The translations under genes were made by a program, and so were the position numbers. A stretch of 63,455 bases of DNA from contig NZ_CP044526.1 of assembly GCF_008831545.1 (NCBI RefSeq), forward strand, positions 1-63,455, in the 5' to 3' direction. The notes below the pieces were generated by a model. It ran no database searches, was not told the origin of the DNA, and saw only the letters and a program-made list of their open reading frames with translations. Below, piece by piece: positions 1-11,998 of the stretch. Origin of the DNA: Halorussus halophilus (GTDB lineage Archaea > Halobacteriota > Halobacteria > Halobacteriales > Haladaptataceae). Positions within the stretch are counted from its first letter, which is position 1; each line of letters begins with the position of its first letter.

Positions 1-1108
<1,108 letters not shown>

Positions 1109-1179
1109 AACGTCCGAGACCAGGCCTCGTGCCTGGCTCACCTTTCATCCTCGGAGTTTCTCCGAGGACGGATTTCAAT

Positions 1180-1223
1180 CGCTATGGTGGTGTTCCGTTC
1201 TGGAACGCCGACCAAGGCTCGCA
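1180..1223 (+). other. 3' strand of 16S pre-rRNA processing stem
   Basis: CCAAGGCTCGCA at 1212-1223 is the exact complement of TGCGAGCCTTGG in the leader at 63026-63037. CTATGGT near 1182 can pair with ACCATAG further along the same leader. A small hairpin (GTTCC/GGAAC) bulges out between them. This fits the bulge-helix-bulge stem that encloses archaeal 16S precursors. The pairing links the two ends of the window. Confidence 0.7.
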
Positions 1224-1277
1224 CCTCTCTCCGAGAGGTCGGGTTCAGCTCGCCGGGAGCACACCCCTCGTGGGTGG

Positions 1278-1301
1278 CTGGGTTCGAGTCCCAGTGAGCC
1301 A
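1278..1301 (+). pseudogene. tRNA-Ala remnant: T arm and 3' acceptor strand only
   Basis: The T stem CTGGG/CCCAG encloses a standard TTCGAGT loop and is followed by a seven-base acceptor-like strand TGAGCCA. The place and T-arm sequence resemble the tRNA-Ala that haloarchaeal rRNA operons usually carry. No matching D arm, anticodon arm or clean 5' acceptor strand is seen at normal distance, so I read it as a decayed tRNA. A pre-rRNA stem that imitates a T arm is the alternative. Confidence 0.45.
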
Positions 1302-1443
1302 ATACCTTCGGACCGAATCGTTCCCCTTAAGTGTGGGACGAGGATACGTTCAGGTCCGAGATAACCGATGCACCATCCCGTGCAAGCGCGGATGGGAAGG
1401 GTTCGACGAACGCGACTGCTTCACCCGCAGGGCGTTCGATGAC

Positions 1444-1514
1444 GACCGTATGTACGTGCAATCCAGGCGTCCACTGGATCCGAGTACGGAACTCCGGGTC
1501 ACAGTGAATGCAAC
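1444..1514 (+). other. 5' strand of 23S processing stem
   Basis: This stretch is nearly complementary along its whole length to 4448-4519. Both arms share blocks such as TGTACGTGCAATCCAG and CTGGATCCGAGT (read as sequence here and as reverse complement there). Such long stems carry the bulge-helix-bulge cut by archaeal splicing endonuclease to free pre-23S. The stem sets approximate mature 23S limits. Confidence 0.8.
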
Positions 1515-4447
<2,933 letters not shown>

Positions 4448-4519
4448 GTTGCACCGCACTGCGATTCGAGTACCGCACTCGGATCCAGGCGCGAACTGGA
4501 TTGCACGTACATTACGGTC
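4448..4519 (+). other. 3' strand of 23S processing stem
   Basis: Reverse complement of 1444-1514 with few mismatches, closing the 23S precursor loop. The following 23S-5S linker (4520-4575) holds a short hairpin with a T-arm-like core (CGCGG TTCGATT CCGCG), which I do not take as a tRNA because no other arms are present. Confidence 0.8.
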
Positions 4520-4575
4520 ACAGTTGAACCACCGATACTGGCGTATTAGACGCGGTTCGATTCCGCGTGTCGGCG

Positions 4576-4697
4576 TTAAGGCGGCCATAGCGGCGGGGCC
4601 TACACCCGTACCCATCCCGAACACGGAAGTTAAGCCCGTCTGCGTTGTGGTGAGTACTGGAGTGCGCGAGCCTCTGGGAGACCCACTTCGCCGCCTC
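4576..4697 (+). rRNA. rrf: 5S ribosomal RNA
   Basis: Starts TTAAGGCGGCCATAGCGG and ends with the pairing strand CCGCC, about 122 nt. The conserved CCCATCCCGAACACGGAAG loop is at about 4612-4630. It is the last gene of the rRNA operon. The tRNA-Cys that often follows 5S in haloarchaea is absent, because a terminator comes directly after. Confidence 0.96.
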
Positions 4698-4710
4698 CAC
4701 TCATATCTCG

Positions 4711-4745
4711 AAACCCCATCCAACGACGAGTTGGATGGGGTTTTT
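4711..4745 (+). terminator. Intrinsic-type terminator of the rRNA operon
   Basis: A perfect stem (AACCCCATCCAA / TTGGATGGGGTT) with a 7-nt loop runs straight into TTTTT, followed by more T-rich sequence. It lies 14 nt past the 5S end. A hairpin plus U tract is unusually bacterial-looking for an archaeal terminator. Confidence 0.85.
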
Positions 4746-4885
4746 GTATTTATTTTCCGGAGCCCCCGCTCCGGTTCATCACGTTCGATAGCGACAGCGC
4801 TCGGCCGCGAGACGGCCGTCTCGCGGCCTCGCGCCTGCTTTACCAACTGGATAATAAAGCCGTCTGGTGACGAAGCAGCACCTAA

Positions 4886-5872
4886 ATGAACCGGGTCAGC
4901 GTCATCATCCCGACCTACAACCGAGCGGACATTCTTCCGCGGGCAATCGACAGCGTCCTCGACCAGACGTTCGAAGATTTCGAGTTGCTCGTCGTCGACG
5001 ACGCATCGACCGACGAGACGCGCGACGTCGTCACCGGTTACGACGACGAGCGCGTGACGTACCTCGCACACGACGAGAATCAAGGTGCGTGTGCAGCACG
5101 AAACACGGGTCTCGAAGCCGCGACGGGGGAGTACATCGCATACTTCGACTCCGACGACGTGTGGCACGAAGAGAAACTCGAACGGCAAATCGACCGACTC
5201 GACGCCGAAGCGGACGACTGGGTCGCGGCGTACTGCGACTTCGAGCGCGACCTTCCCGGCGCGAGTGGCACGTTCGAAGAAGTCGTCGCGGGGATGCTCG
5301 GCAACGACGGCGACAGAAAGCGAAAGGAGGGCGGCCGAGAACTCATCGGTGACGTACTGGCCGACACGTTCGTGACGTGTGCAGGCTCGACACTCGTCGT
5401 CAAGCGCGAAATCGTCGAGGAAATCGGTGGGTTCGACGAGACGCTCGACAGATTCCAGGACCCGGAGTTCGTCGTCCGCGTCTTGGAAGCTGGCAAACTC
5501 GCCTACGTGGACGAGACGCTGGTCACGCTGTACGGGACCGGTTCGCCAGCACCCGAAATCATCCGTGGGGCCGACGAAGAGTACCTCGACAAACACGCCG
5601 ACTACGTCGAAGAGTTCGAGGCGAGAGGTCACGACATCCGTTCGACCCACGCGTTGCTGCTCGCCAAGGAATTCTACGCCGACGGCCAGCTATTAGAGGG
5701 GACCAAGCACCTGTCGAACGCGTCGGTCGATTCGAGCCAGTATCCCGGTGTGGCGTGGGCTGCGTTCGAGGGAATTCGACGGAAAAACGGAACTACAACT
5801 GTCGCGGCCGGGGTAGTCGGTGCTGTCGCACTCGCCGCACTCGTCGGCGGATTCGGTCTGCGGCGACGATAG
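4886..5872 (+). CDS. Family 2 glycosyltransferase with C-terminal membrane anchor
   Basis: 328 aa. The N-terminal half is a GT-A fold: VSVIIPTYNRADILPRAI opens it, VVDDAST binds nucleotide, and FDSDD (about residues 88-92) is the DxD-type metal and sugar-nucleotide motif. The family transfers a sugar from a nucleotide sugar to an acceptor. The last 30 residues form one hydrophobic helix ending in RRR, so the enzyme is probably tethered to the membrane with the catalytic domain in the cytoplasm. It stands alone after the rRNA terminator. Large ORFs on the opposite strand here are shadows. The donor and acceptor cannot be told. Confidence 0.88.
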   Translation: MNRVSVIIPTYNRADILPRAIDSVLDQTFEDFELLVVDDASTDETRDVVTGYDDERVTYLAHDENQGACAARNTGLEAATGEYIAYFDSDDVWHEEKLERQIDRLDAEADDWVAAYCDFERDLPGASGTFEEVVAGMLGNDGDRKRKEGGRELIGDVLADTFVTCAGSTLVVKREIVEEIGGFDETLDRFQDPEFVVRVLEAGKLAYVDETLVTLYGTGSPAPEIIRGADEEYLDKHADYVEEFEARGHDIRSTHALLLAKEFYADGQLLEGTKHLSNASVDSSQYPGVAWAAFEGIRRKNGTTTVAAGVVGAVALAALVGGFGLRRR

Positions 5873-6157
5873 AAGTTCACTGTCTGCTGTAATTTTTCGA
5901 CTAATGAAACGCTACTGATGGTGGTTGGTGGTGGCGCGCGAGGAGACCTTCGTTCGAGCTACAGAGTTACGACCCCTAGAACAGCGCCGTAGCTCCCGGT
6001 TGTTGATCAGTAGCAGTGATATTGGGTTGCGAGCCCAGGCCAATGAACACCGAATGGTGCGTCTGCTCTTCGAAACTCTCCGCACATAAACATTTCCCCT
6101 AATCGAACAAAATGGCTTGGACACCAGACAGACAGACAGACCCACTTCTGTCGAATG

Positions 6158-7855
6158 TCAGGCCAACTGACGTGAACCAGAGACGGTCGAAAGGTCTTGA
6201 TTGTCGAGTATTCGGTCGCGCCACACCGCGAAGGTGATGAGATTCCACGTCAACCGTCCGTAACTCTCGACGTGGTCCGAACGCATCTGTTCGGGGACGA
6301 AGCTTGGCGCGTCGTACTTCTCGAAGATGTCCGCGAGCGCACCGTCCTCGAAGTACCGTTCGATGGGAAGCGACCCCGAGCCTTTCTTCTGACGTGTCGG
6401 ATACTCCGGAAGCCGGTGCTGCAGGAGCGACTTGAGGTGGTACTTCTGCGTGAGGTCACGTCCGGCCGTCGCACCCTGGATGTAACGCTTCTTCGGGGGG
6501 ACCGAGAGTGCACACTCTGCCATGCTCCGCGTCTTGAACGGCGTGAAGAAGCTTCGGTCGTGTTCGTAGCCGATCTGTCGCCACTGGTTGACCGTGTTGT
6601 GTCGGAAGAAGCTGAGTAAGTGACCGAACTCGGCTTGCTTGGCGAATCGGTCGCCGTTGGCCGTCGGTGTGACTCGGCCACGAACGTACTCTGCCTGTTT
6701 GCGGAAGCGGTCGGCGACGAGCGAGTCGCCGACGAATTCACCTGCGAGCGACGGTTCTGTGAAGAAGCTGAGGTGCTGTGCGAACGACTCGGCGTCGGAG
6801 ACTGGGCGCTGGAGTCTGTCGGCTAGTCGAGTCAGAGAACTGTACTGCCCCGCGACCGCGTCTGGAGCGACGTCGGACAACGAATCGGCGACTTGTTCGG
6901 AGAGCAATGGCTCCAACCACGCTGCAATTCGGAGTCCCTTCGTCCCGGTGAGACCGAAGAGGGCGTCTGCACCCTCACCGTTGAGGTACCGGTACCCGTC
7001 GTCGCGTCGGAGCGCTGCGTCGGTCGTCACGGTCTGAGCGTAGTGAGAGGGGAATCCGAGCGCGTCCACGCTCGCTTCGAGATGACTGAGGAAGTCGTCC
7101 TCGCCGACGGTGACCTTTCGATGGTCGGTGTCGAGCATTCGGCGGGCGCGCTTTGCGTACTCGGTCTCGAAGGCGAACTCCGGCGAATCGACGCCCATGA
7201 TGAACGCTGGCGAGTCGTCGAGATAGGTGTGGAGGAGCGTTGAGTCGATGCCTCCCGAGAGCATGTTCGCTGTCTCTGCGTCGCAGCCCTGTTCGAGGAG
7301 GTCGTCTAACGTCGCGTCGATAGACGCGCTCGCGACGTCTGGTGGGCAAGGATTCCCCGGTTCGAGTCGGTCAACTTGTTCTGTCTGCCATTCATCGTTC
7401 GTCCCGTCCCAGCGAAGCCACCCACCTTGTTCGAGCGCGTTGACGCGCGTCGCGTACGTTCGCGGCTCGATTGGCGCACGGAAAAGCAGGTGGTCGGCGA
7501 CGACTTCGTCGGACACCTCGCGTTCTTCGGCGTCCAACTGTGCGAGTGCGTTTCTGAAGTGGTCAGTCACGACGAGGTCGTCGCTCCCGTCTCGGAGGTA
7601 GTAGATGTCTCTCGTGCCAGTCACGCTCCGATACGCTTCGACTCGCGGTTCGTCGCGTCCCGACTCGACGTAGACGGCGGTCGCGTCCTCGGTGACCTCC
7701 GGGAGCGTCTCTCGGAGCTCTTTCGGCCTATCGGCGTCGCGTACCGCCTCTCGTAGCGTCTCGGTCTGGAGTCCAGAGAATATCCAGCGTCCGTCGTCGG
7801 TATCGACGGTCTCGGCGTCGGGGTTCGCAGTCAGAACCCGAACGTCTCGGCCCAT
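6158..7855 (-). CDS. Asparagine-synthase-like ATP-dependent amidotransferase (degenerate N-terminal domain)
   Basis: 565 aa. The C-terminal synthetase domain has the PP-loop SGGIDS (200-205) and GEGADALFG (293-301), so it can bind ATP and adenylate a carboxylate. The N-terminal third occupies the place of the class II glutaminase domain but starts MGRD, without the Cys2 nucleophile, so ammonia cannot come from glutamine by the usual route. Many haloarchaeal genomes have such proteins in surface-polysaccharide loci. In bacterial O-antigen clusters, related proteins (WbpS type) amidate uronic acids. Two more distant relatives lie at 19615 and 56035. Substrate unknown. Confidence 0.85.
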   Translation of the reverse strand: MGRDVRVLTANPDAETVDTDDGRWIFSGLQTETLREAVRDADRPKELRETLPEVTEDATAVYVESGRDEPRVEAYRSVTGTRDIYYLRDGSDDLVVTDHFRNALAQLDAEEREVSDEVVADHLLFRAPIEPRTYATRVNALEQGGWLRWDGTNDEWQTEQVDRLEPGNPCPPDVASASIDATLDDLLEQGCDAETANMLSGGIDSTLLHTYLDDSPAFIMGVDSPEFAFETEYAKRARRMLDTDHRKVTVGEDDFLSHLEASVDALGFPSHYAQTVTTDAALRRDDGYRYLNGEGADALFGLTGTKGLRIAAWLEPLLSEQVADSLSDVAPDAVAGQYSSLTRLADRLQRPVSDAESFAQHLSFFTEPSLAGEFVGDSLVADRFRKQAEYVRGRVTPTANGDRFAKQAEFGHLLSFFRHNTVNQWRQIGYEHDRSFFTPFKTRSMAECALSVPPKKRYIQGATAGRDLTQKYHLKSLLQHRLPEYPTRQKKGSGSLPIERYFEDGALADIFEKYDAPSFVPEQMRSDHVESYGRLTWNLITFAVWRDRILDNQDLSTVSGSRQLA

Positions 7856-7938
7856 GTGTTGGGTAAATAGAGCGTTGCTGTGGGCTTTGTTATGGGTTCG
7901 ATAAGCCAGCCTTCACTCGTCGAGTCGTCGTTCGTTCG

Positions 7939-8637
7939 TCACTCGTCGTCTGCGAGTGTCCGGCCGATGAGTTCCGCGGTCGCTCGACGAAGTCGCTGAG
8001 AGACCGCCGACGGCGAGATGTCGAGCGCTTCGGCGAGTTCGTTCTGTGAAATCCCTCGGGGGATGTCGTAGTACCCTTCTTCGTACGCGGTCACGAGCAT
8101 CTGGCGCTGCTCTTCGGAGACCGTCGTCCGGTACTGTTGGTCCGAGAGGTCCGGACTGTACAGTTGCTTGAGGTGGAAAGTGACGTCGTTGTCTACGCAG
8201 AACTCGCGGAACTCGACGAGCATCTCGCGTGACGGAATCCGCATCTGGACGAGCCAACCCCCGTCTTCGCTGTGCATTTCGAGAATTCGAGCGCCCAACT
8301 CCGCGATTTGCGGCGCGAAGTGACGAACGTCGGGGGCGAGTTCCACCTGATAGACGCGTCGGTCAGAGAACACGTCCACGCAGAGTTCGTCGTCGATAGT
8401 GGGGTCTTCGACCAGTGCAGTTTCGAAGCATTCGAACTCCTCCCCGCTCGCCGAGAAGAAGAGTCGGCGCTGTCCCGAACTAATGACAGACTGATATTCT
8501 GGATGAACCGTCATGTCCGGAACTTCCTGAATAGCGTGGCTCAGCACGAGGTTCGGATGCCGAAGGTGGACCTCAGCGATGAGCGCACCATCGCGTGACG
8601 AGTCTGAAATTTGTACTGGTACGTTACACGAGTCCAT
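7939..8637 (-). CDS. Bat-type transcription regulator with HTH_10 domain
   Basis: 232 aa. The C-terminal 55 residues, with ISQNELAEALDISPSAVSQRLRRA, are the HTH_10 DNA-binding domain of the bacterio-opsin-activator family. The N-terminal 170 residues are the usual companion ligand or protein-interaction domain without a recognisable cofactor motif. It sits downstream of nothing on its strand and could control the asparagine-synthase-like gene beside it, though that is only proximity. A second member of the same family is at 17124-17804. The target genes are unknown. Confidence 0.88.
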   Translation of the reverse strand: MDSCNVPVQISDSSRDGALIAEVHLRHPNLVLSHAIQEVPDMTVHPEYQSVISSGQRRLFFSASGEEFECFETALVEDPTIDDELCVDVFSDRRVYQVELAPDVRHFAPQIAELGARILEMHSEDGGWLVQMRIPSREMLVEFREFCVDNDVTFHLKQLYSPDLSDQQYRTTVSEEQRQMLVTAYEEGYYDIPRGISQNELAEALDISPSAVSQRLRRATAELIGRTLADDE

Positions 8638-9303
8638 GTTCTCCCCGTCGAAAGCCCTGTCAGTCGAACCGCGCTACTCCAAGATTCATCGCTAGGACGT
8701 TTTATTATCCGCCGCGTATCCGTTTTTTATCCCTTCATTAAGCCGCCGGATAGGTTCTCATCCGGAGCAAAGCGATGTTCTGACAGAAGTCGAACGTGGG
8801 CCGTCGTCCCACCCACCGACACCATTATGTCCGTACGGTTCGATGTCGCGGATGCTCCGTATTTCATAAGCGTGGTGGCTGATGGTACGGAGCACGGACC
8901 ATTCCGGTCCGTCGAACTGACGCTCTTGCTCGACGCTACTCGGCGTGCTCACTGTCACGGACGGTCGTAACTTTCGTGCTAGCTCGCGTTAGTTTCACTT
9001 TCACCGGCAGTTCGTTCGAGCGGTGAGCAGAATTTAGTGTATCAGGGTCTAATTGGCGGGTTTACGAGCATTCCAGCAACTGCCGGGTTTCATTTTCACT
9101 TTCACCCTGCTGTTGCCTAACTCCTTTAGAGTCAGGCGGTGAAAAAACGGATAGCGGGTGCCACACCCGTGTCCACCATCAGCCACCACAAAATACCCAG
9201 CAGTCGTGCGATGACTGCGATACGGAGTTTTTCCTTCGATGCACTACGCGACGAACGAGTTGCTGTCGCTGTTCCGCTAGAGACCAAAGAAAGAACACCC
9301 ACT
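8638..9303. other. Gene-poor spacer
   Basis: No convincing gene. A 66-codon minus-strand frame (8758-8958) begins with GTG and lacks a clear promoter. It might be a small hypothetical protein, but I do not call it. The string TTTCACTTTCACC occurs twice, near 8994 and 9093. TATA-like stretches near 8700 could serve the regulator to the left. Confidence 0.5.
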
Positions 9304-9488
9304 TCAGAGAACCTGTCGCAATTGGACGCTGTAGTGGTAGCCCCCAGTCGAGGCGTTCTCGTGCGCTTCGACCACGCGGATCTCTTCGCCCGCGCTCGCG
9401 TAGGCGTCGATGTCGGCGCTTGACCCGTCGTTGACCGAGGAGTCTACGCCGACGCTGCGCCGCGGCCTGCTCGGCCGACGGTGGGCAT
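9304..9488 (-). pseudogene. Small gene split by a frameshift
   Basis: An ATG at 9488 opens MPTVGRAGRGAASA and stops at 9444-9446. In the next frame the reading continues with DSSVNDGSSADIDAYAS and ends ...YHYSVQLRQVL at a TGA at 9304-9306. The downstream part has haloarchaeal codon use, and joining the frames near 9445 gives about 60 aa. A TATA-like ATATAAATA (9534-9542) lies about 46 nt upstream of the ATG, which supports this start. I do not recognise the family. A single-base sequencing error would explain it equally well. Confidence 0.4.
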
Positions 9489-9703
9489 CAGATTGACTCG
9501 ACGGAACTTCCTACGAATCGAGTTATTTATATGAGGTTTCACAGCCCAGTGGAAGTGACCCGGCAAAGGAGGCCACAGAATTTGTATAGCGTTCTTCAAT
9601 TCATCAAATAACAGCCAGTAGTAGCGGGGGTATTCGTGGGTCTGACGGTGTGAATACGTCTGTTTGTTCCCGTGAACAAGATAGAAAATCAACTAATGTC
9701 TCG

Positions 9704-9725
9704 AGTCGGCGGATATTCGCCGACT
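9704..9725 (-). terminator. Hairpin downstream of the partition operon
   Basis: AGTCGGCG pairs with CGCCGACT around a 6-nt loop, 50 nt past the stop of the last par gene. It lacks a long T tract directly after it, but TTGATTTTC follows on the minus strand. Probably a transcript end or a stabilising hairpin. Confidence 0.45.
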
Positions 9726-9773
9726 TAGAATCCCGAGACGAAGAGCGAGCGGCTTATTGGAGCCAGAACTTCG

Positions 9774-10202
9774 CTACAAATCGAGGTCGTCTTCGATTTC
9801 GTCCAACTCACGCTCTCGAACGTCGCCCAACTGCGCCAGTCCGAGTCGGAGCAGACCAGCATAGAAGTCCTTGTTCTTCTGGAGTTTGTCGTCGCGCTCG
9901 CGCCGGTAGCGGAGTTTCAGTTCTTCGAAGGTCAGGTCGAGTTCCCGATACAGTTCGGGGTCGAGATACAGCATCTGAGACTGCATCTCGCGCGTGGTGA
10001 GTTCGTCTCCGTCACTGTCGTCTGGTGTCTCGGTTGTCTGTTCGGCCAGTGTACCTTCAATGTCGTCACTAGCAGATGCTACTTCTTCGACGTCGCTCGT
10101 TCCGGACTCAGAATCGTCGCCTTCGGTTTCAGTTTCGGAGTCAGACTCCGGACCCCATCGACCGGCGAGTTTCTCCGCTCGGTCGTCACTGTCGCCGCTC
10201 AT
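9774..10202 (-). CDS. Putative ParA partner / centromere-binding protein
   Basis: 142 aa. The first 75 residues are acidic and low in complexity (many D, E, S, T). The last 65 are helical and charged (ELYRELDLTFEELKLRYRRERDDKLQKNKDFY) and could form a coiled coil or a small DNA- or partner-binding domain. Its start overlaps the parA stop by 4 bp (ATGA), so the two are translationally coupled, as in partition operons where the second gene encodes the DNA-binding adaptor. There is no sequence match I recognise to ParB or to ribbon-helix-helix proteins. The role is inferred from position only. Confidence 0.6.
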   Translation of the reverse strand: MSGDSDDRAEKLAGRWGPESDSETETEGDDSESGTSDVEEVASASDDIEGTLAEQTTETPDDSDGDELTTREMQSQMLYLDPELYRELDLTFEELKLRYRRERDDKLQKNKDFYAGLLRLGLAQLGDVRERELDEIEDDLDL

Positions 10203-10984
10203 GCGAGACCACCCTCCTGTTCGAGACCGGCAGCGATGTCATCGAACACAGCCTCCATGTCGCAGTCTTCGTCGTGCGTGAGAATCGACCGCCCGTTCAT
10301 CATCGCGCGCTGGAGCGCGACCCGCTTTCGCACCTCGTAGATGGGCACCGACTCGCCGAACACCTGCTCGAACCACTCTAACATCTCTTCGGAGACGCCG
10401 TCGGTGCGAACTTCGTTCGCGACCAGTCCGACCGGTCGAATCTCCATGTTCGGGAAGACGATACCGAGGCTGTCGATCTGGTCTTTCAGCAGTTCGAGCG
10501 CACGCATGGAGGTGGCCTTCGTCTCGGCAGGAATGAGAACGTTGCCAGTCGCCAGTAGTGCGTTGTCCGTCAGTGCACCCAAGCCCGGTGGACAATCGAC
10601 GACGATCACGTCGTACTGGCGGTCGAAGCGGTCGAGCGCCATCCGCAGTCGCCGTTCGCCACCCTTCGCTTGTTGGAGTTGCGTCTGGGTGTTCTTCGCG
10701 GTCAGGGTCGCGTTCGAGGGCACCACGTCGAACTCGTTGCCGTCTTCGACGAGGTCACCGAGTCGGTCGATATTGTCGAGTTCGAGCAACACGTCGTGGA
10801 GGGTGAACTCGGTATCGTCGTAGGCCTCCGCGACACCGGTCGCTTCGGTCGCGTACCCTTGCGGGTCGAGGTCTACGAGCAGTACGTCGTTGCCACGGTT
10901 GGCCAGTGCCCCGGCCACGTTGACCGCGACGGTGGTCTTGCCAGTCCCTCCTTTCTGATTGGTCACGCAGACGCGAAAGGTCAT
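10199..10984 (-). CDS. parA: ParA/Soj-type partition ATPase
   Basis: 261 aa. The deviant Walker A motif KGGTGKTT (residues 11-18) with signature lysine, the switch sequence VDLDPQGYAT and Walker B IVVDCPPG identify a ParA ATPase. Such proteins position plasmids or chromosomes together with an adaptor bound to a centromere. Length is standard. It is the first gene of a two-gene operon with the 142-aa protein. Upstream, a TATA-like stretch and the palindrome CGTCTTAGACG (11048-11058) form the promoter region. The same palindrome recurs at 49.5-49.9 kb. Confidence 0.93.
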   Translation of the reverse strand: MTFRVCVTNQKGGTGKTTVAVNVAGALANRGNDVLLVDLDPQGYATEATGVAEAYDDTEFTLHDVLLELDNIDRLGDLVEDGNEFDVVPSNATLTAKNTQTQLQQAKGGERRLRMALDRFDRQYDVIVVDCPPGLGALTDNALLATGNVLIPAETKATSMRALELLKDQIDSLGIVFPNMEIRPVGLVANEVRTDGVSEEMLEWFEQVFGESVPIYEVRKRVALQRAMMNGRSILTHDEDCDMEAVFDDIAAGLEQEGGLA

Positions 10985-11040
10985 GTGCGACCGTGCCGTC
11001 TAAACCGCCTTATACTTTTATTCGTATTTCTGCCTTGTAC

Positions 11041-11060
11041 GTATATTCGTCTTAGACGAC
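11041..11060. promoter_or_regulatory. Palindromic site upstream of parA
   Basis: GTATATTCGTCTTAGACG occurs here and again, identically, at 49863-49880. A near copy is at 49526-49543. The core CGTCTTAGACG is an 11-bp palindrome around a central base. It lies 64-74 bp upstream of the parA start, above the likely TATA box, fitting an operator or centromere half recognised by the ParA partner. Confidence 0.5.
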
Positions 11061-11152
11061 TGTCCGTACCCGGCAGGTAGTGAGAATTCGGTCGTTCGAG
11101 AACCCTGTCGAGCCACGCCCCCGTGGCCAACACTACACGTCAGTAGAGAAGA

Positions 11153-11743
11153 TTACTCGCTGCTACCGAACTGATCCATCGCCAGTACAGTAAACGCAGT
11201 CAGCGCGACGACGCCGACCGCGGCGACACTGAGGAGCGAGAGGAGCGAAAGGTTAAGCGCTGCACCACCGAGGAGGAGCGTACTGAGCCCGAGCACACCA
11301 CCGTAGTAACTGCCGCGTTTGTCGAGCATCGTGCTCTGCGCATCTGTCGCCTCGTCGTCGTCGCTGTCACCGAGATACGGGTCGAGTTGTGCCGCCTGCT
11401 CGGTGCGTTCGACGATACCGCGACTCTGGTTGTAGTTGATGATGCCCTCCTCGTCCAGTTTCGGCAGGTGCGACTGATACAGAGCGATGTAGACGCGCTG
11501 GCGCTCGTCGGAAGTCAGCGCTTGCAGAGTCGTGTCGTGTTCCCATGCAGCGACCTGCTCTGCCAAGTCTCGCATGCGGACGGTCTCGTCCGCCTTCTTG
11601 AGATAGCGCAGCGAGTCGCGCCGACGCTGGTTCTGCAGGATGTGGAAGATGTCGTCTTTCTCCAACAGTTCGTTCTGCTCATCTACGTCGCCCTGTGCGT
11701 CGGGACCGGCCGAATCCGGAGTGGAATGTTCTGTCGTGCTCAT
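11153..11743 (-). CDS. DUF7344-type winged-helix membrane protein
   Basis: About 196 aa from the ATG at 11743; the longer reading lacks acidic haloarchaeal character. Residues 25-115 are the DUF7344 winged-helix domain (FHILQNQRRRDSLRYL, then HLPKLDEEGIINYNQSR). The C-terminal 60 residues hold two hydrophobic segments, so it is a membrane-tied putative regulator. It is a close paralogue of 40665-41258, with stretches such as ITNYNQSRGIVERT-like cores almost identical. Target unknown. It opens the signalling island but is separated from the kinase by 255 bp. Confidence 0.85.
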   Translation of the reverse strand: MSTTEHSTPDSAGPDAQGDVDEQNELLEKDDIFHILQNQRRRDSLRYLKKADETVRMRDLAEQVAAWEHDTTLQALTSDERQRVYIALYQSHLPKLDEEGIINYNQSRGIVERTEQAAQLDPYLGDSDDDEATDAQSTMLDKRGSYYGGVLGLSTLLLGGAALNLSLLSLLSVAAVGVVALTAFTVLAMDQFGSSE

Positions 11744-11998
11744 TGGCCTAAGATAGTCTATAGACTTGAAAGTAATAAAGCCGTAAAGCCGTCGCAGGCA
11801 TTGCATACCGTTTCGAACGGCCAATTAGCGTGATTTCGAGAGTTTCAGGCTTAGTACATGGAAATGGAGAGTTTAGGGTAGTCGGGCTGACGTTAGTAGC
11901 CGATTACGCAGTTCCAAATCGTTGCAGACATCGTCCCGTACCGTTTCACTCCGTTTAAACCGCGAAAACCGTGGCTTCAGCGTTTCTTTCAAAATTAG

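Larger units (their letters stand above)
1109..1514 (+). other. 16S-23S internal transcribed spacer without an intact tRNA
   Basis: About 400 nt separate the 16S end from the inferred 23S 5' end. Most haloarchaea carry tRNA-Ala here. I find no D arm or anticodon arm, only a tRNA-like T arm at 1278-1294. The spacer also holds the 3' strand of the 16S processing stem (about 1180-1223) and the 5' strand of the 23S processing stem (1444-1514). Confidence 0.8.

Noticed and set aside
1216-1301. A complete 85-nt tRNA with acceptor GGCTCGC/GTGAGCC
   Set aside because: No D arm or anticodon arm of normal form is present, and the supposed 5' strand belongs to the 16S processing stem. Only the T arm is tRNA-like.
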